Assembly (NCBI GenBank): GCA_035575515.1
Contig: DATLXU010000126.1
Location: forward strand, 1 to 37,659
Source: DATLXU01 sp035575515
GTDB lineage: Bacteria; Acidobacteriota; Blastocatellia; UBA7656
Direction: 5' to 3'
Length of the DNA: 37,659 bases
Shown: in pieces, positions 1 through 8,161 of the stretch
Numbering within the stretch: position 1 is the stretch's first letter
How the letters are laid out: each line of letters begins with the position of its first letter
The notes under the pieces: generated by a model
Told to the model about the DNA's origin: nothing
What the model saw: only the letters and a program-made list of their open reading frames with translations
Databases searched by the model: none
Translations under genes and position numbers: made by a program

Positions 1-59
1 CGTTCAAGCGCGCGCTCGATTCGTTTGGACGGCTTGAGTTTGTACTTATACGCTCGCAT
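1..59 (-). CDS. tnpB: TnpB-like (IS200/IS605 OrfB) protein, N-terminal fragment at window edge
   Basis: The reverse complement gives an ATG followed by 19 codons reading MRAYKYKLKPSKRIERALE before the window ends. This matches the usual opening of TnpB proteins (M-x-A-Y-K-Y-R/K-L/I-x-P-x-x-x-Q/E), the RNA-guided nucleases carried by IS200/IS605 elements. An AAAGGA ribosome binding site lies at 64-69 at good spacing. The RuvC and zinc-finger regions and the omega RNA would lie outside the window, so neither completeness nor activity can be judged. It is too short to exclude chance, but the start site, frame and family pattern agree. Confidence 0.6.
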   Translation of the reverse strand, partial: MRAYKYKLKPSKRIERALE

Positions 60-202
60 TCAGTCCTTTGTGCGTTAAGCAAAGTCAATCATTGTTTTCG
101 CGGGCATCGAGCACGCTCAACAATGCGAAATTCATCCTCACTGCAGAAGCAGGAGGCTTTCTTTTCGCAACTTCGGTAACCAGAATGAGCAAATTGCCCG
201 AT

Positions 203-706
203 TCAATTCGAGCGATAGTTCGTGTACTGCATATCAATGCCGAAATCTTTCTGCTTCAAGAGGGCGATCACCTCTTGAAGCGTGTCTCGGTCGCGCCCTG
301 CGACGCGAACGAAGTCGCCATTGATCGAAGCTTGCACTTTGAGCTTCGTGTCTTTGATGTACTTGATAATCTCTTTGGCCTTCTCCTGCGGGATGCCCTG
401 TTGCAGAGTCACCACCTGCCGGACTGTATCTTTTGCGGCAGGTTCGACTTTGCCATACGACAGAGCTTTGAGCGAAACATTTCGCCGCACGAGCTTCTGT
501 TGAAGCACGTCGTTGAGCGAGCGAAGCGTGAACTCGCTCGCGGTCGAAAGCGTCAGCGTGTGCTCTTTCTCGTTCAACTCTATTCGAGAGTTCGTGCCTT
601 TGAAATCGTACCGCTGATTGATTTCCTTCATTGCCTGATTGACTGCGTTTTTGACTTCGGCCATATCAACACGGGATACGATGTCGAACCTGTTTTGTTG
701 CGCCAT
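203..706 (-). CDS. yajQ: YajQ family nucleotide-binding protein
   Basis: This 167-residue protein is full length for the YajQ/UPF0234 family. It opens with FDIVSRVDMAEVKNAVNQA and contains YDFKGTNSRIEL, both hallmarks of the first ferredoxin-like domain, and it ends with DFGIDMQYTNYR, the typical tail. Family members are small cytoplasmic proteins of two similar alpha/beta domains; some bind cyclic di-GMP and act as regulators. No operon partner is evident: the next gene upstream (egtA) ends about 117 bp away. Function beyond nucleotide binding cannot be read from the sequence. Confidence 0.95.
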   Translation of the reverse strand: MAQQNRFDIVSRVDMAEVKNAVNQAMKEINQRYDFKGTNSRIELNEKEHTLTLSTASEFTLRSLNDVLQQKLVRRNVSLKALSYGKVEPAAKDTVRQVVTLQQGIPQEKAKEIIKYIKDTKLKVQASINGDFVRVAGRDRDTLQEVIALLKQKDFGIDMQYTNYRSN

Positions 707-822
707 AGATTGAATCTTTTCTACCTGAAAATCTCATTCACGTCTCAAAAATAAATCTACACACTCATCCACAAGCTGACAATCTGAAGGGTAATACAAA
801 GTCAAATCAGCGAAGAATTAAT

Positions 823-2250
823 CTAAGAAACGCGCAGGCGCTCAACCACTTTGCGAATGTCGCCGTGCCATGAGCCATCGAAGTTGCGAATCAGTATATC
901 AGCGGGACTGACATTTTCTTTAATCACCTGCTCGGCCAGCACGTCGAAGTATTGCGCTTCATCGGGCGCAATCCGCTTCAAGCCTGTGCGCGCAAGACTG
1001 ATTGCCTCGATGGCCAGGTCAATCACCGATGTGCCATCAACCTTAGCTCCGAGCGCGTGGCGCGCGACTTCGAGTTGAAGCCGCGCGTACTCATCTCTAT
1101 TAAGTTTAGGCGCAATCTTCAAGGCGCTTTCGAGCGTGCTGCGGTTGTACATCAGGCCCTTCCAGAAAGCCATCGCAGCCATCACCATCTCGACGCGCCC
1201 GCAATCCATGCTGCGCTGCTCGATGTGCGGCCTCAATCGCGCTTCGGTGAATATCGTCGTAAGGTGATCGGTGAAGTCTTGAAGAATCGGCTTGTGCAAT
1301 ACGCCGTTTGTCACAAACTTGGCAAACGAGCGGCCTGCCATATCAATGTAAGCGCCGCCGCGACGAATGAATATCATCGGGACTGAATGGACGTAATCAA
1401 TAAACCGCTCAATCGAAAAATCGTCTTCGAGCGCGACGGGCGACGGGCCGGTTCGGTCAGCATCTGTTTCGAGCCACGCCGCATAGCGCGTTGATTTGTA
1501 GCCCGACAATCGCCCGCAATCGAATGGCGAGTTGGCAAATATCGCCGCAGCAACAGGGCCGAGTCGTGTGGCGAGCAGGAATTTTTTTGCTAGGTCTTCC
1601 GCGTCGCTGTAATCGAGATTGGCTTGAATGGCCGCCGTGCGGCACATCATATCCCACGCACGGCGGCCTCGCGCGCCCAGGTAAGGGCGCATGATTTCGT
1701 ATCGCCGCTTCGGAATCCACCTCTGCTCCTCAATGCCGCGCAAGGGATCGAACCCGGCAGCGATCATGATTATCCCATTCGCTTCGGCTATCTCACCGAG
1801 CCGCGCGAGGTAATTCCTCAGCCCGCGCTCAACATCAACGAGCGAGCGGTGATGCGCGCCCGAATACTCAATCTGCCCGCCCGGCTCAAGGGTGAGCCTT
1901 GCAACAAAGGATGAGGGCGTAGGGACGAGGGATGAATTGGAATTCAACCTTATTTCATCTTTCATCCTTCCGCTCTCATCCCTTCTGAGCACTGCTTCCG
2001 TCACGTAGCCATTTTCCGTCACACGGCTAATTGTTTGATCTGCGAAGCCATTGATTATCTGCTGAACCTGAGCGGGGCTGATGCGTTCAAGCGTGTCGCG
2101 CGTAAACCCGAACAATTCGACCTCCGCGCCAACGGCCCAACGGCTCGCGGGCTTGCCGCCTTCGGTGAACACGCGCGCGAAGTCGCTCGTTGCGCTGATC
2201 GGGTCAGTTGCGCCCAGCGGGATTGATGATGTGATTGGCTCAGGCGACAT
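823..2250 (-). CDS. egtA: Glutamate-cysteine ligase (GCS2 family, EgtA-like)
   Basis: This 475-residue protein belongs to the GCS2 glutamate-cysteine ligases, which join Glu and Cys with ATP to make gamma-glutamylcysteine. Visible motifs are VGAEVELFGF near residue 40, TLEPGGQIEYSGA (substrate/metal site) and FANSPFDCGR in the second half. It starts four bases after the egtD stop, so the two are almost certainly co-transcribed, which points to supplying the sulfur donor for ergothioneine. Odd: roughly residues 89-115, just before TLEPGGQ, are encoded by an in-frame inverted heptamer repeat (1906-1984) that looks like intergenic repeat DNA. The frame stays open through it. A general glutathione-type GshA role is the alternative. 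Confidence 0.9.
   Translation of the reverse strand: MSPEPITSSIPLGATDPISATSDFARVFTEGGKPASRWAVGAEVELFGFTRDTLERISPAQVQQIINGFADQTISRVTENGYVTEAVLRRDESGRMKDEIRLNSNSSLVPTPSSFVARLTLEPGGQIEYSGAHHRSLVDVERGLRNYLARLGEIAEANGIIMIAAGFDPLRGIEEQRWIPKRRYEIMRPYLGARGRRAWDMMCRTAAIQANLDYSDAEDLAKKFLLATRLGPVAAAIFANSPFDCGRLSGYKSTRYAAWLETDADRTGPSPVALEDDFSIERFIDYVHSVPMIFIRRGGAYIDMAGRSFAKFVTNGVLHKPILQDFTDHLTTIFTEARLRPHIEQRSMDCGRVEMVMAAMAFWKGLMYNRSTLESALKIAPKLNRDEYARLQLEVARHALGAKVDGTSVIDLAIEAISLARTGLKRIAPDEAQYFDVLAEQVIKENVSPADILIRNFDGSWHGDIRKVVERLRVS
1906..1984. repeat. GGATGAA-type inverted heptamer repeat inside egtA
   Basis: The left arm carries AAAGGATGAGGG and GACGAGGGATGAA; the right arm carries TTTCATCCTTCC and CTCATCCCTT, which pair with it around a short AT-rich centre. 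The same units form intergenic hairpins at 13953-14034 and 28735-28834. Here the element lies inside the egtA reading frame without breaking it. Confidence 0.8.
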
Positions 2251-2254
2251 TTAA

Positions 2255-3274
2255 TTATCGAGCGGCGAACAGATTGAAGCTGAAATAGCGAGCGCCGTCG
2301 AACCATGTTTTTTCGAGCGCAAAATCAGTGTCGCGCGCGAACGCTGCGAGTTGTTCAAGATCAAACTTGTAGGAATTCTCCGTGTGAATCGTCTCGCCGC
2401 GCTCTAATTGTATTTCCAAATCAATGGCTCGCATCCGCGCTGTTTGCCGCTCGCGGCTCACGATGTACATCTCCATTCGTCCAAGCTCTTCGTTATAGAC
2501 CGCGCGGTGCTTGAAGTTTTCTATATTGAAATCGCCGTCAAGCTCGCGGTTGATTCTTACGAGCAGGTTCAGATTGAAAGCTGCAGTCACGCCGAGCGCG
2601 TCCGAGTAAGCGGGCACGAGCACGCGGGCAGATTTCTTCAGGTCCGCGCCCATAAGCAGTCCGTCGCCCGCTCGAAGCACTCGGCGCACTTCGCGCAAAA
2701 AGACGCGCGATTCGTTCGGGTCAAAGTTGCCGATGTTCGATCCCAAAAATAATACGACGGTGCGCGCGTCGCCGCGCCGCGTCGCGCTGTCTTTCGCCAG
2801 CGCATCAATCGCGCTGAAGTAGTCTGCCACAAACGCAGTGATGCGAAGTCGAGGATAGATGTGCAGGAGTTCCAGGCTGCTGCTTTCGAGGCTGACGTCG
2901 GAAATATCAACCGGCAGGTAATGAAGCTCCGATTGACGGCGAAGCATCGCTTCTATAAGGTAGCGAGTCTTCTCCGCGCTCCCGCTGCCAAGCTCAATTA
3001 TGCGCGCGGGACCTTCGATTGAAGCGACTATCTCATCAGCATTGCGGCTCAGTATCTCGCGCTCGGCCCGCATAAGGTAATATTCAGGCAGCCGGCATAC
3101 GGCTTCGAATAGCTGCGAGCCAAGTTCGTCATAGAAATATTTCGGCAGCAGATATTTTGGAGTTGCCGTGAGTCCCGCGCGCACGTCTTCGGCAAATCGG
3201 GTTGAGTCGCCGCCGTGACTTATCCGGCGAAGGATGAAGCGATCAGGCGGCCCGGAGCGTATTTCTGCAAGCAT
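2255..3274 (-). CDS. egtD: L-histidine N-alpha-methyltransferase EgtD
   Basis: EgtD methylates histidine three times with S-adenosylmethionine to give hercynine, the first step of ergothioneine synthesis. The 339-residue protein has the family's KYFYDELGSQLFEAVCRLPEYY opening split here as KYFYDELGSQLFEA and LPEYYLMRAERE, the SAM-binding IIELGSGSAEKTRYLIEA, PVDISDVSLE, FLGSNIGNFDP, and the substrate-side NLNLLVRINRELD. I chose the ATG at 3274 because GGGAG lies seven bases upstream; the frame could begin at a TTG six bases earlier. It is divergent from egtB and leads the egtD-egtA pair. Confidence 0.95.
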   Translation of the reverse strand: MLAEIRSGPPDRFILRRISHGGDSTRFAEDVRAGLTATPKYLLPKYFYDELGSQLFEAVCRLPEYYLMRAEREILSRNADEIVASIEGPARIIELGSGSAEKTRYLIEAMLRRQSELHYLPVDISDVSLESSSLELLHIYPRLRITAFVADYFSAIDALAKDSATRRGDARTVVLFLGSNIGNFDPNESRVFLREVRRVLRAGDGLLMGADLKKSARVLVPAYSDALGVTAAFNLNLLVRINRELDGDFNIENFKHRAVYNEELGRMEMYIVSRERQTARMRAIDLEIQLERGETIHTENSYKFDLEQLAAFARDTDFALEKTWFDGARYFSFNLFAAR

Positions 3275-3425
3275 CCACAATCTCCCAAGTTATCTGTCAC
3301 ACAACCCGCTAATCAACGCCTTGTAGTAATGCTATAGTAGTTTACGGCTCAGCGCCAGTTTGAGTTTCCGCTGATGTATTGATAATCAACACTGCAGCCT
3401 CTGTTATTCCCGCAAGGAGTCATTG
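3275..3425. promoter_or_regulatory. Divergent egtD/egtB intergenic region
   Basis: About 150 bp separates the oppositely oriented egtD and egtB starts, so promoters for both must lie here. A plus-strand TATAGT near 3332 could be a -10 element. AAGGAG at 3414-3419 is the egtB ribosome binding site. No operator can be identified with confidence. Confidence 0.45.
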
Positions 3426-4796
3426 ATGGCTTATCGCTTCGACGCAGATGAAATCGCGCACCGTATGAATGAGGCGCGCGAGGATACGTTTCGATTATTC
3501 GATGTTGTGATTTCGGAGGCTGACTTACGCCGCCCACCCGCTGAAGGCTTTCGCCCTATCTTATGGCACATGGGTCACGTCGGAGCGTTCGAGCATTACT
3601 GGATATTGCAGCGCGTGAAAGGCGATCCGACAATCTCGACACGCTATGATGCCATCTTTGATCCAATCAAGACTCCGCGCGAAGATGCAAACAACCTGCC
3701 GCCTCTACCTGAGATAAAAGATTATCTCGCCCGCGTGCGCCGAGATGCGCTCAGTTTTCTTGCAACTATTCGCGCCGATTCTAACGACCCGATGCTTCGC
3801 GACGGCTATGTTTTCAACCTTGTGCTAGAGCACGAGTACCAGCATCAGGAAACCATCGCTTATCTGCTTCAACTGCTTGAGCCAGAGTTGAAACAGCGGC
3901 CAGTGGTCAGTGGTCAGTGGCCAGTTACCGCCCACATGAGCGAACCGGCGCTTTTGAACTCGGAACCCCGAACTCGGAACTCCGAAATGAGTGAGATGGT
4001 TCGCATCATAGGCGGTCCGTTTCAGATTGGCTCGCGCGGTTATCCATTCGCGTATGACAACGAGCAGCCGCCGCAGACGGTCGAGCTTGAGGAGTTTCGC
4101 ATAGACCGTTTCCCCGTGACCAACGCCGCGTTTGCCGAGTTCATCCGGGCGGGCGGGTATCACGTTCGCTCATTGTGGAGCGATGAAGGGTGGGCGTGGA
4201 AAGAGGAGAATCAGATTGAGCATCCGCTCTACTGGTCGCGCGCAGACGGCGAGAGCGCAGACTCGCCTGACGCACGATGGCGCGTGCGCGAGATGTTTGA
4301 AGCTACGGAGATGAAATCTGAACACCCGGTCACGGGCGTTAGCTGGCACGAGGCCGAAGCTTACGCTCGATTCGTCGGCAAGCGGCTTCCGACCGAAGCC
4401 GAATGGGAAAAGGCCGCGTCGTGGGATTTGAAGGCTCAATCGAAGCGGCGATTCAGTTGGGGCGATGAAAGAGCGGATCCGGCTCGCGCGAATTTCGGGA
4501 ATCACAACTGGGGCACGAGCACGGTTGCGGCGCACGCGGCAGGCCGGAGCGCATACGGCTGCTACGATATGACGGGCAATGTGTGGGAATGGACGGCGAC
4601 CGTGTTCGCTGGCTTTCCCGGCTTCAAGCCATTTCCGTATTCTGAATACTCAGAACTGTGGTTCGACGGCGATCATCGAGTCCTCAAAGGCGGTTCATGG
4701 ATGACGCGCGAGCCGCTGCTTCGATGCTCGTTCAGAAACTTCTGGCGGCCCCGCTTTCGCATCGCGTTCGCGGGCTTTCGCTGCGCGGCGGATTAA
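3426..4796 (+). CDS. egtB: Hercynine oxygenase EgtB (DinB + FGE-sulfatase domains)
   Basis: EgtB is the non-haem iron enzyme that couples hercynine to a thiol (gamma-glutamylcysteine or cysteine, depending on subtype) with oxygen, forming a sulfoxide. The 456-residue protein has an N-terminal DinB domain with WHMGH (His48, His51) and EHEYQHQE (His136, His140), fitting the iron-binding HxxxHxE pattern. A C-terminal formylglycine-generating-type domain follows, with FRIDRFPVTNAAF, RLPTEAEWEKAA, GNVWEWTA and VLKGGSW. The ATG at 3426 has AAGGAG six bases upstream. Odd: residues about 158-187, between the two domains, are encoded by two tandem heptamer arrays of intergenic type (3898-3987). Which thiol it uses cannot be decided from sequence alone. 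Confidence 0.93.
   Translation: MAYRFDADEIAHRMNEAREDTFRLFDVVISEADLRRPPAEGFRPILWHMGHVGAFEHYWILQRVKGDPTISTRYDAIFDPIKTPREDANNLPPLPEIKDYLARVRRDALSFLATIRADSNDPMLRDGYVFNLVLEHEYQHQETIAYLLQLLEPELKQRPVVSGQWPVTAHMSEPALLNSEPRTRNSEMSEMVRIIGGPFQIGSRGYPFAYDNEQPPQTVELEEFRIDRFPVTNAAFAEFIRAGGYHVRSLWSDEGWAWKEENQIEHPLYWSRADGESADSPDARWRVREMFEATEMKSEHPVTGVSWHEAEAYARFVGKRLPTEAEWEKAASWDLKAQSKRRFSWGDERADPARANFGNHNWGTSTVAAHAAGRSAYGCYDMTGNVWEWTATVFAGFPGFKPFPYSEYSELWFDGDHRVLKGGSWMTREPLLRCSFRNFWRPRFRIAFAGFRCAAD
3898..3987. repeat. Two heptamer repeat arrays inside egtB linker
   Basis: 3898-3926 contains consecutive GTCAGTG-type units (CAGTGGTCAGTGGTCAGTGG), and 3956-3984 contains GAACTCG/GAACCCC units. The GTCAGTG units are the same as those of the intergenic hairpin at 14657-14790. 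The region is translated as part of the EgtB interdomain linker. Confidence 0.8.
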
Positions 4797-4848
4797 TGAT
4801 AGCTTCGTGAATCAAATTATTAACAGAATAGAAAATAACGGAGGCGCA

Positions 4849-6513
4849 ATGAGCAATCGCAAAAAGAACAATCTTAAGACCAGCACCGGGAGCCGTAGAG
4901 ACTTTCTGCAAAAGGGCGCGCGAGCGGGCGCGGCAACCATTGCAAGCGTTATCGCTCTGCGTTCGGCGGATGAACCGCGCGCGGCTAATTCGCCCGCTGT
5001 AAAATCGTTCGAGCTTGAGGAGATGACCATCGCGGAGTTGCAGGACGCGATGCACGCGGGCAAATATACTTCGCGATCAATCACGAAGAAATACCTTGAG
5101 CGCATTGAAGAAATAGATAAGCGTGGCCCGGCTCTTAACTCTGTTATCGAGATCAACCCCGACGCGCTCGACATCGCCGAAGAGATGGACAAAGAGCGCA
5201 GGGCCGGGCGAGTGCGCGGGCCGCTTCACGGCATTCCGATTCTCATCAAAGACAACATTGACACGGCTGATCGAATGATGACGACCGCAGGCTCGCTGGC
5301 GCTTTCCGGGTCGACGCCGCCGCGAGATTCTTTCGTCGCGCAAAAACTTCGTCAAGCGGGAGCTGTACTGCTTGGCAAGACGAACCTCAGCGAGTGGGCA
5401 AACTTCCGCTCGACTCATTCGACGAGCGGGTGGAGCGGGCGCGGCGGACAGACCAAAAATCCTTACGCGCTTGATCGAAATCCTTGTGGCTCAAGTTCAG
5501 GCTCAGGCGTCGCCGCTTCGGCCAGTCTCTGCGCCGCTGCTGTTGGAACGGAAACCGATGGTTCGGTTGTTTGTCCTTCGTCTGCGAACTCTCTCGCAGG
5601 AATCAAGCCGACGCTCGGACTCATCAGCCGCGCTGGCATTATTCCAATCGCGCACTCTCAAGATACCGCAGGGCCGATGGCTCGCACGGTCGCGGACGCA
5701 GCCGTGCTGCTTGGCGCGATGACAGGGACTGACTCGCGCGACGCAGCGACCAATGCGAGTCGCGGGAAAGCTCTGACTGATTACACGCGCTCCCTCGACC
5801 CAAACGGATTGAAAGGCGCGCGAATAGGTGTTCATCGAAAATCATTCGGCTTCAATGACCGCGTTGATAAACTGATGAGTGATGCGATTGAGGTGATGAA
5901 ACGATTAGGCGCCGTCATAATTGATCCGGCTGACATTCCTACAGCGGGCAAGTTCGACGATTCTGAATTCGACGTGCTGCTGTACGAGTTCAAAGCCGAC
6001 TTGAATGCTTACCTCGCGAGTCTCGGCCCGAAAGCTCCGGTGCGCTCGTTGAAAGATATAATCGAGTTCAACGAGAAGAACCGCGACAAAGAGATGCCTT
6101 ACTTCGGGCAGGAGATAATGATTAAAGCCGAAGCTAAGGGACCGCTTACGGACGCGGCTTACAAAAAAGCTCTTGCAAAAAACCATCACCTATCGAGAAC
6201 GCTAGGCATTGATGCTGTGATGACGAAGCACAAACTCGACGCGATGATTGCGCCGACGGGCGGGCCGCCGTGGCCTACTGACCTGATTAACGGCGATCAC
6301 TTCACTGGCGGCTTTTCAACTGTGTCGGCAGTCGCGGGTTATCCTCACATCACCGTGCCCGCAGGGTATGTGTACGGGCTTCCAGTGGGTCTCTCATTCT
6401 TTGGCCGCGCGTGGAGCGAGCCTGTTCTAATCAGGTTCGCATTCAGTTTCGAGCAAGCGACGAAGCACCGTCGCGCGCCGCAGTTTTTGCCGAGCGCAGA
6501 CCTGCAGGCATGA
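4849..6513 (+). CDS. Amidase signature family enzyme with Tat signal
   Basis: The protein (554 residues from this start) is an amidase-signature hydrolase, likely acting on a carboxamide in the periplasm. The N-terminus has SRRDFLQKGARAG followed by a hydrophobic run, a twin-arginine signal. The Ser-cisSer-Lys triad is visible as IPILIKDN (Lys), GTETDGSVVCPSS (cis-Ser) and NPCGSSSGSGVAAS upstream of it. GGAGG at 4840-4844 favours the ATG at 4849 over a GTG at 4807. It lies about 50 bp downstream of egtB in the same direction, so co-transcription is possible, but its substrate is unknown. Homologues are often annotated loosely as GatA-like amidases; it is not a GatA, being exported. Confidence 0.88.
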   Translation: MSNRKKNNLKTSTGSRRDFLQKGARAGAATIASVIALRSADEPRAANSPAVKSFELEEMTIAELQDAMHAGKYTSRSITKKYLERIEEIDKRGPALNSVIEINPDALDIAEEMDKERRAGRVRGPLHGIPILIKDNIDTADRMMTTAGSLALSGSTPPRDSFVAQKLRQAGAVLLGKTNLSEWANFRSTHSTSGWSGRGGQTKNPYALDRNPCGSSSGSGVAASASLCAAAVGTETDGSVVCPSSANSLAGIKPTLGLISRAGIIPIAHSQDTAGPMARTVADAAVLLGAMTGTDSRDAATNASRGKALTDYTRSLDPNGLKGARIGVHRKSFGFNDRVDKLMSDAIEVMKRLGAVIIDPADIPTAGKFDDSEFDVLLYEFKADLNAYLASLGPKAPVRSLKDIIEFNEKNRDKEMPYFGQEIMIKAEAKGPLTDAAYKKALAKNHHLSRTLGIDAVMTKHKLDAMIAPTGGPPWPTDLINGDHFTGGFSTVSAVAGYPHITVPAGYVYGLPVGLSFFGRAWSEPVLIRFAFSFEQATKHRRAPQFLPSADLQA

Positions 6514-6534
6514 TGATTTGCGAGGCAAAGGAAA

Positions 6535-6777
6535 TTAACTCGCGCCAGCCTGCGCCGCGTGGCCGTTTCCGTTGTTCTTAAGATTGGCGACCAAAGCTTT
6601 CGTGAGCGTGCACAACTCGTGCAACTCGCGAAAGGCTCCCAGAGCCAGTTTCAAGGCTTTCTCTGTGTCCTTCTGCTGCTCGATTTCGCGCAAGCGAGAT
6701 TCAATGAGGTTCAGTTGATCCTGTATCAACCTCTCGATCAGATTGATGTCTTCTTTCAAATCACGCTTTCTTGACAT
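6535..6777 (-). CDS. Small coiled-coil protein, function unknown
   Basis: An 80-residue charged protein that begins MSRKRDLKEDINLIERL and is predicted by eye to be one or two long helices with heptad character up to about residue 65, ending in a small Gly/Asn/Ala-rich tail. A purine-rich GGGGAAGGG lies upstream of the start at slightly long spacing. It faces the amidase gene tail to tail. I do not recognise the family. A real gene is likely because the antisense frame is not protein-like, but the evidence is modest. Confidence 0.5.
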   Translation of the reverse strand: MSRKRDLKEDINLIERLIQDQLNLIESRLREIEQQKDTEKALKLALGAFRELHELCTLTKALVANLKNNGNGHAAQAGAS

Positions 6778-6846
6778 AACCGAAAACCCTTCCCCGATCT
6801 GCTCGTAGATTTTGATATGGCAAGCCGCGCGCCAATTGCTCGCGAT

Positions 6847-8016
6847 TCACTCAAAAGAAAGAGGCGCTTCGCGTCCGCGCGCCGTCACGCGCTCTACAGC
6901 GACGATACGCCCGCCGCGAACTATAATCGCGTGATCGAAATTATTCACCGTAGGGCAGACGTGGCGCGGCACAAGGTAAAGCGTGTCTCCGATTAATGGC
7001 GCGTGTATGTCTTGTTTGATTTCAATCGGCAGATGCTCTTCGCTCGGCTTCAACGGCGCGAGTTCAGGCCATCCAATGACAAAGCAGTTCGGCACGCCCG
7101 CGTCAGCCGAAACGGTCTTGTGCCCCGCGTCGCAAGTGATGACCGAAGGCGACGGATGCGACACGACGGTTGAAACGACTACGGCGGCAGGACGATAGCA
7201 CCACTCTGCCGGCAACTGCGCGAGGCTCGTCGTGTCCGAGTAGATGACAGTGCCCGGCGACGCGCGATGAATGAAAGGCGCACGCTTGAACGGCTCATAG
7301 GTGAGCGTGCATGGAAATGCCGGAGTGCCTGCGGTGATGATTTCTTCAACCGTGATTCCGGCTTTCGATAATGCTCCGGCTATTTCCATCAACTGGTCGT
7401 AGCCGCGATGCGCCGCCGCGTAGCGTTCCGCCAATTCATATTTTGAAAGATGCCCATCGTAATAATGCAATCCGCGAAATCGCAGCCCGCTCGATTGAAT
7501 CTCTTTCGCCAGTCGAACGATTTCATCCGTGCGATGCTGCTCTACGCCTGTGCGATCCATGCCGGGATTGATGTCTATAAAAAGCCCAACGCGGCTCCCT
7601 CGCCATGCCTGAATCTGCTCCGAGCTTTCAACGAGCGCAGACACGCGGACTGCCGAAAACCCTTCGGCAATCTCTCGCACTCTTTGCGCGTTTGCGCCGA
7701 CCATCGGGTAAGCGACGAGCACGTCGCTTGCACCCGCATTGCAGATAGTCAGGAGTTCAAGCGGCGTGGCACATTTGAAATTAAAGATTCCGCGCTCACG
7801 CATTCGCCGCATTATGAACGCAAGCTTTGCGGTCTTGACGTGAGGCCGCAGCCGGTTCGCGTCGTTGCCGACAAGTCCGAGCGTCACGTTGATATTTGAA
7901 TCAACCGCGTCGAGATAGATCGCCAGCGCGGGTGTCATTATCTTTTCGATTTCAGCTATGCGGTATGAGTCAAGAGCGAGCGACGAGAGCAAACGTGATT
8001 GTGCGCTGGTTGTCAT
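6847..8016 (-). CDS. D-threonine aldolase / D-serine dehydratase-like PLP enzyme
   Basis: Residues MTPALAIYLDAVDSNI and RLRPHVKTAKLAFIM match the alanine-racemase-type barrel of the D-threonine aldolase/DSD1 family, where the Lys of PHxKT binds PLP. NPGMDRTGV and GLHYYDGH follow in the barrel, and VPRHVCPTVNNFD near the end is the C-terminal metal-site motif (H-x-C). Such enzymes cleave or dehydrate D-3-hydroxy amino acids in the cytoplasm. The open frame extends to 8097, but its first 27 residues come from the repeat at 8081-8160, so I prefer the ATG at 8016 (389 residues). No clear ribosome binding site is seen. The exact substrate cannot be told. Confidence 0.8.
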   Translation of the reverse strand: MTTSAQSRLLSSLALDSYRIAEIEKIMTPALAIYLDAVDSNINVTLGLVGNDANRLRPHVKTAKLAFIMRRMRERGIFNFKCATPLELLTICNAGASDVLVAYPMVGANAQRVREIAEGFSAVRVSALVESSEQIQAWRGSRVGLFIDINPGMDRTGVEQHRTDEIVRLAKEIQSSGLRFRGLHYYDGHLSKYELAERYAAAHRGYDQLMEIAGALSKAGITVEEIITAGTPAFPCTLTYEPFKRAPFIHRASPGTVIYSDTTSLAQLPAEWCYRPAAVVVSTVVSHPSPSVITCDAGHKTVSADAGVPNCFVIGWPELAPLKPSEEHLPIEIKQDIHAPLIGDTLYLVPRHVCPTVNNFDHAIIVRGGRIVAVERVTARGREAPLSFE

Positions 8017-8080
8017 GCAGAAAGAGTAACGCGGTATTGCCGTCCGCGCAAAATCAATGCGGCTGGTTTGAGAATCGGGA

Positions 8081-8160
8081 TTCACCGCAGAGGACACAGA
8101 GGGGCGCGGGTGTTTAATTCTTTCCCTGCGCTTTCTCTGCGTCTATGCGATGAACTGCGG
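8081..8160. repeat. ACGCAGAG-type inverted repeat between xerC-like and PLP enzyme genes
   Basis: TTCACCGCAGAGGACACAGAGG on the left and CTCTGCGTC...GAACTGCGG on the right are imperfect inverted copies. The element ends directly at the stop codon of the upstream recombinase gene, so it could act as a transcription or mRNA-processing signal. Related units occur at 12379-12450 and 18775-18844. Confidence 0.7.
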
Positions 8161-8161
8161 T

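Noticed and set aside
68..754. A 228-codon open frame on the plus strand opposite yajQ
   Set aside because: The minus strand encodes an unmistakable YajQ; the plus frame is Cys/Arg/Leu-rich antisense shadow.
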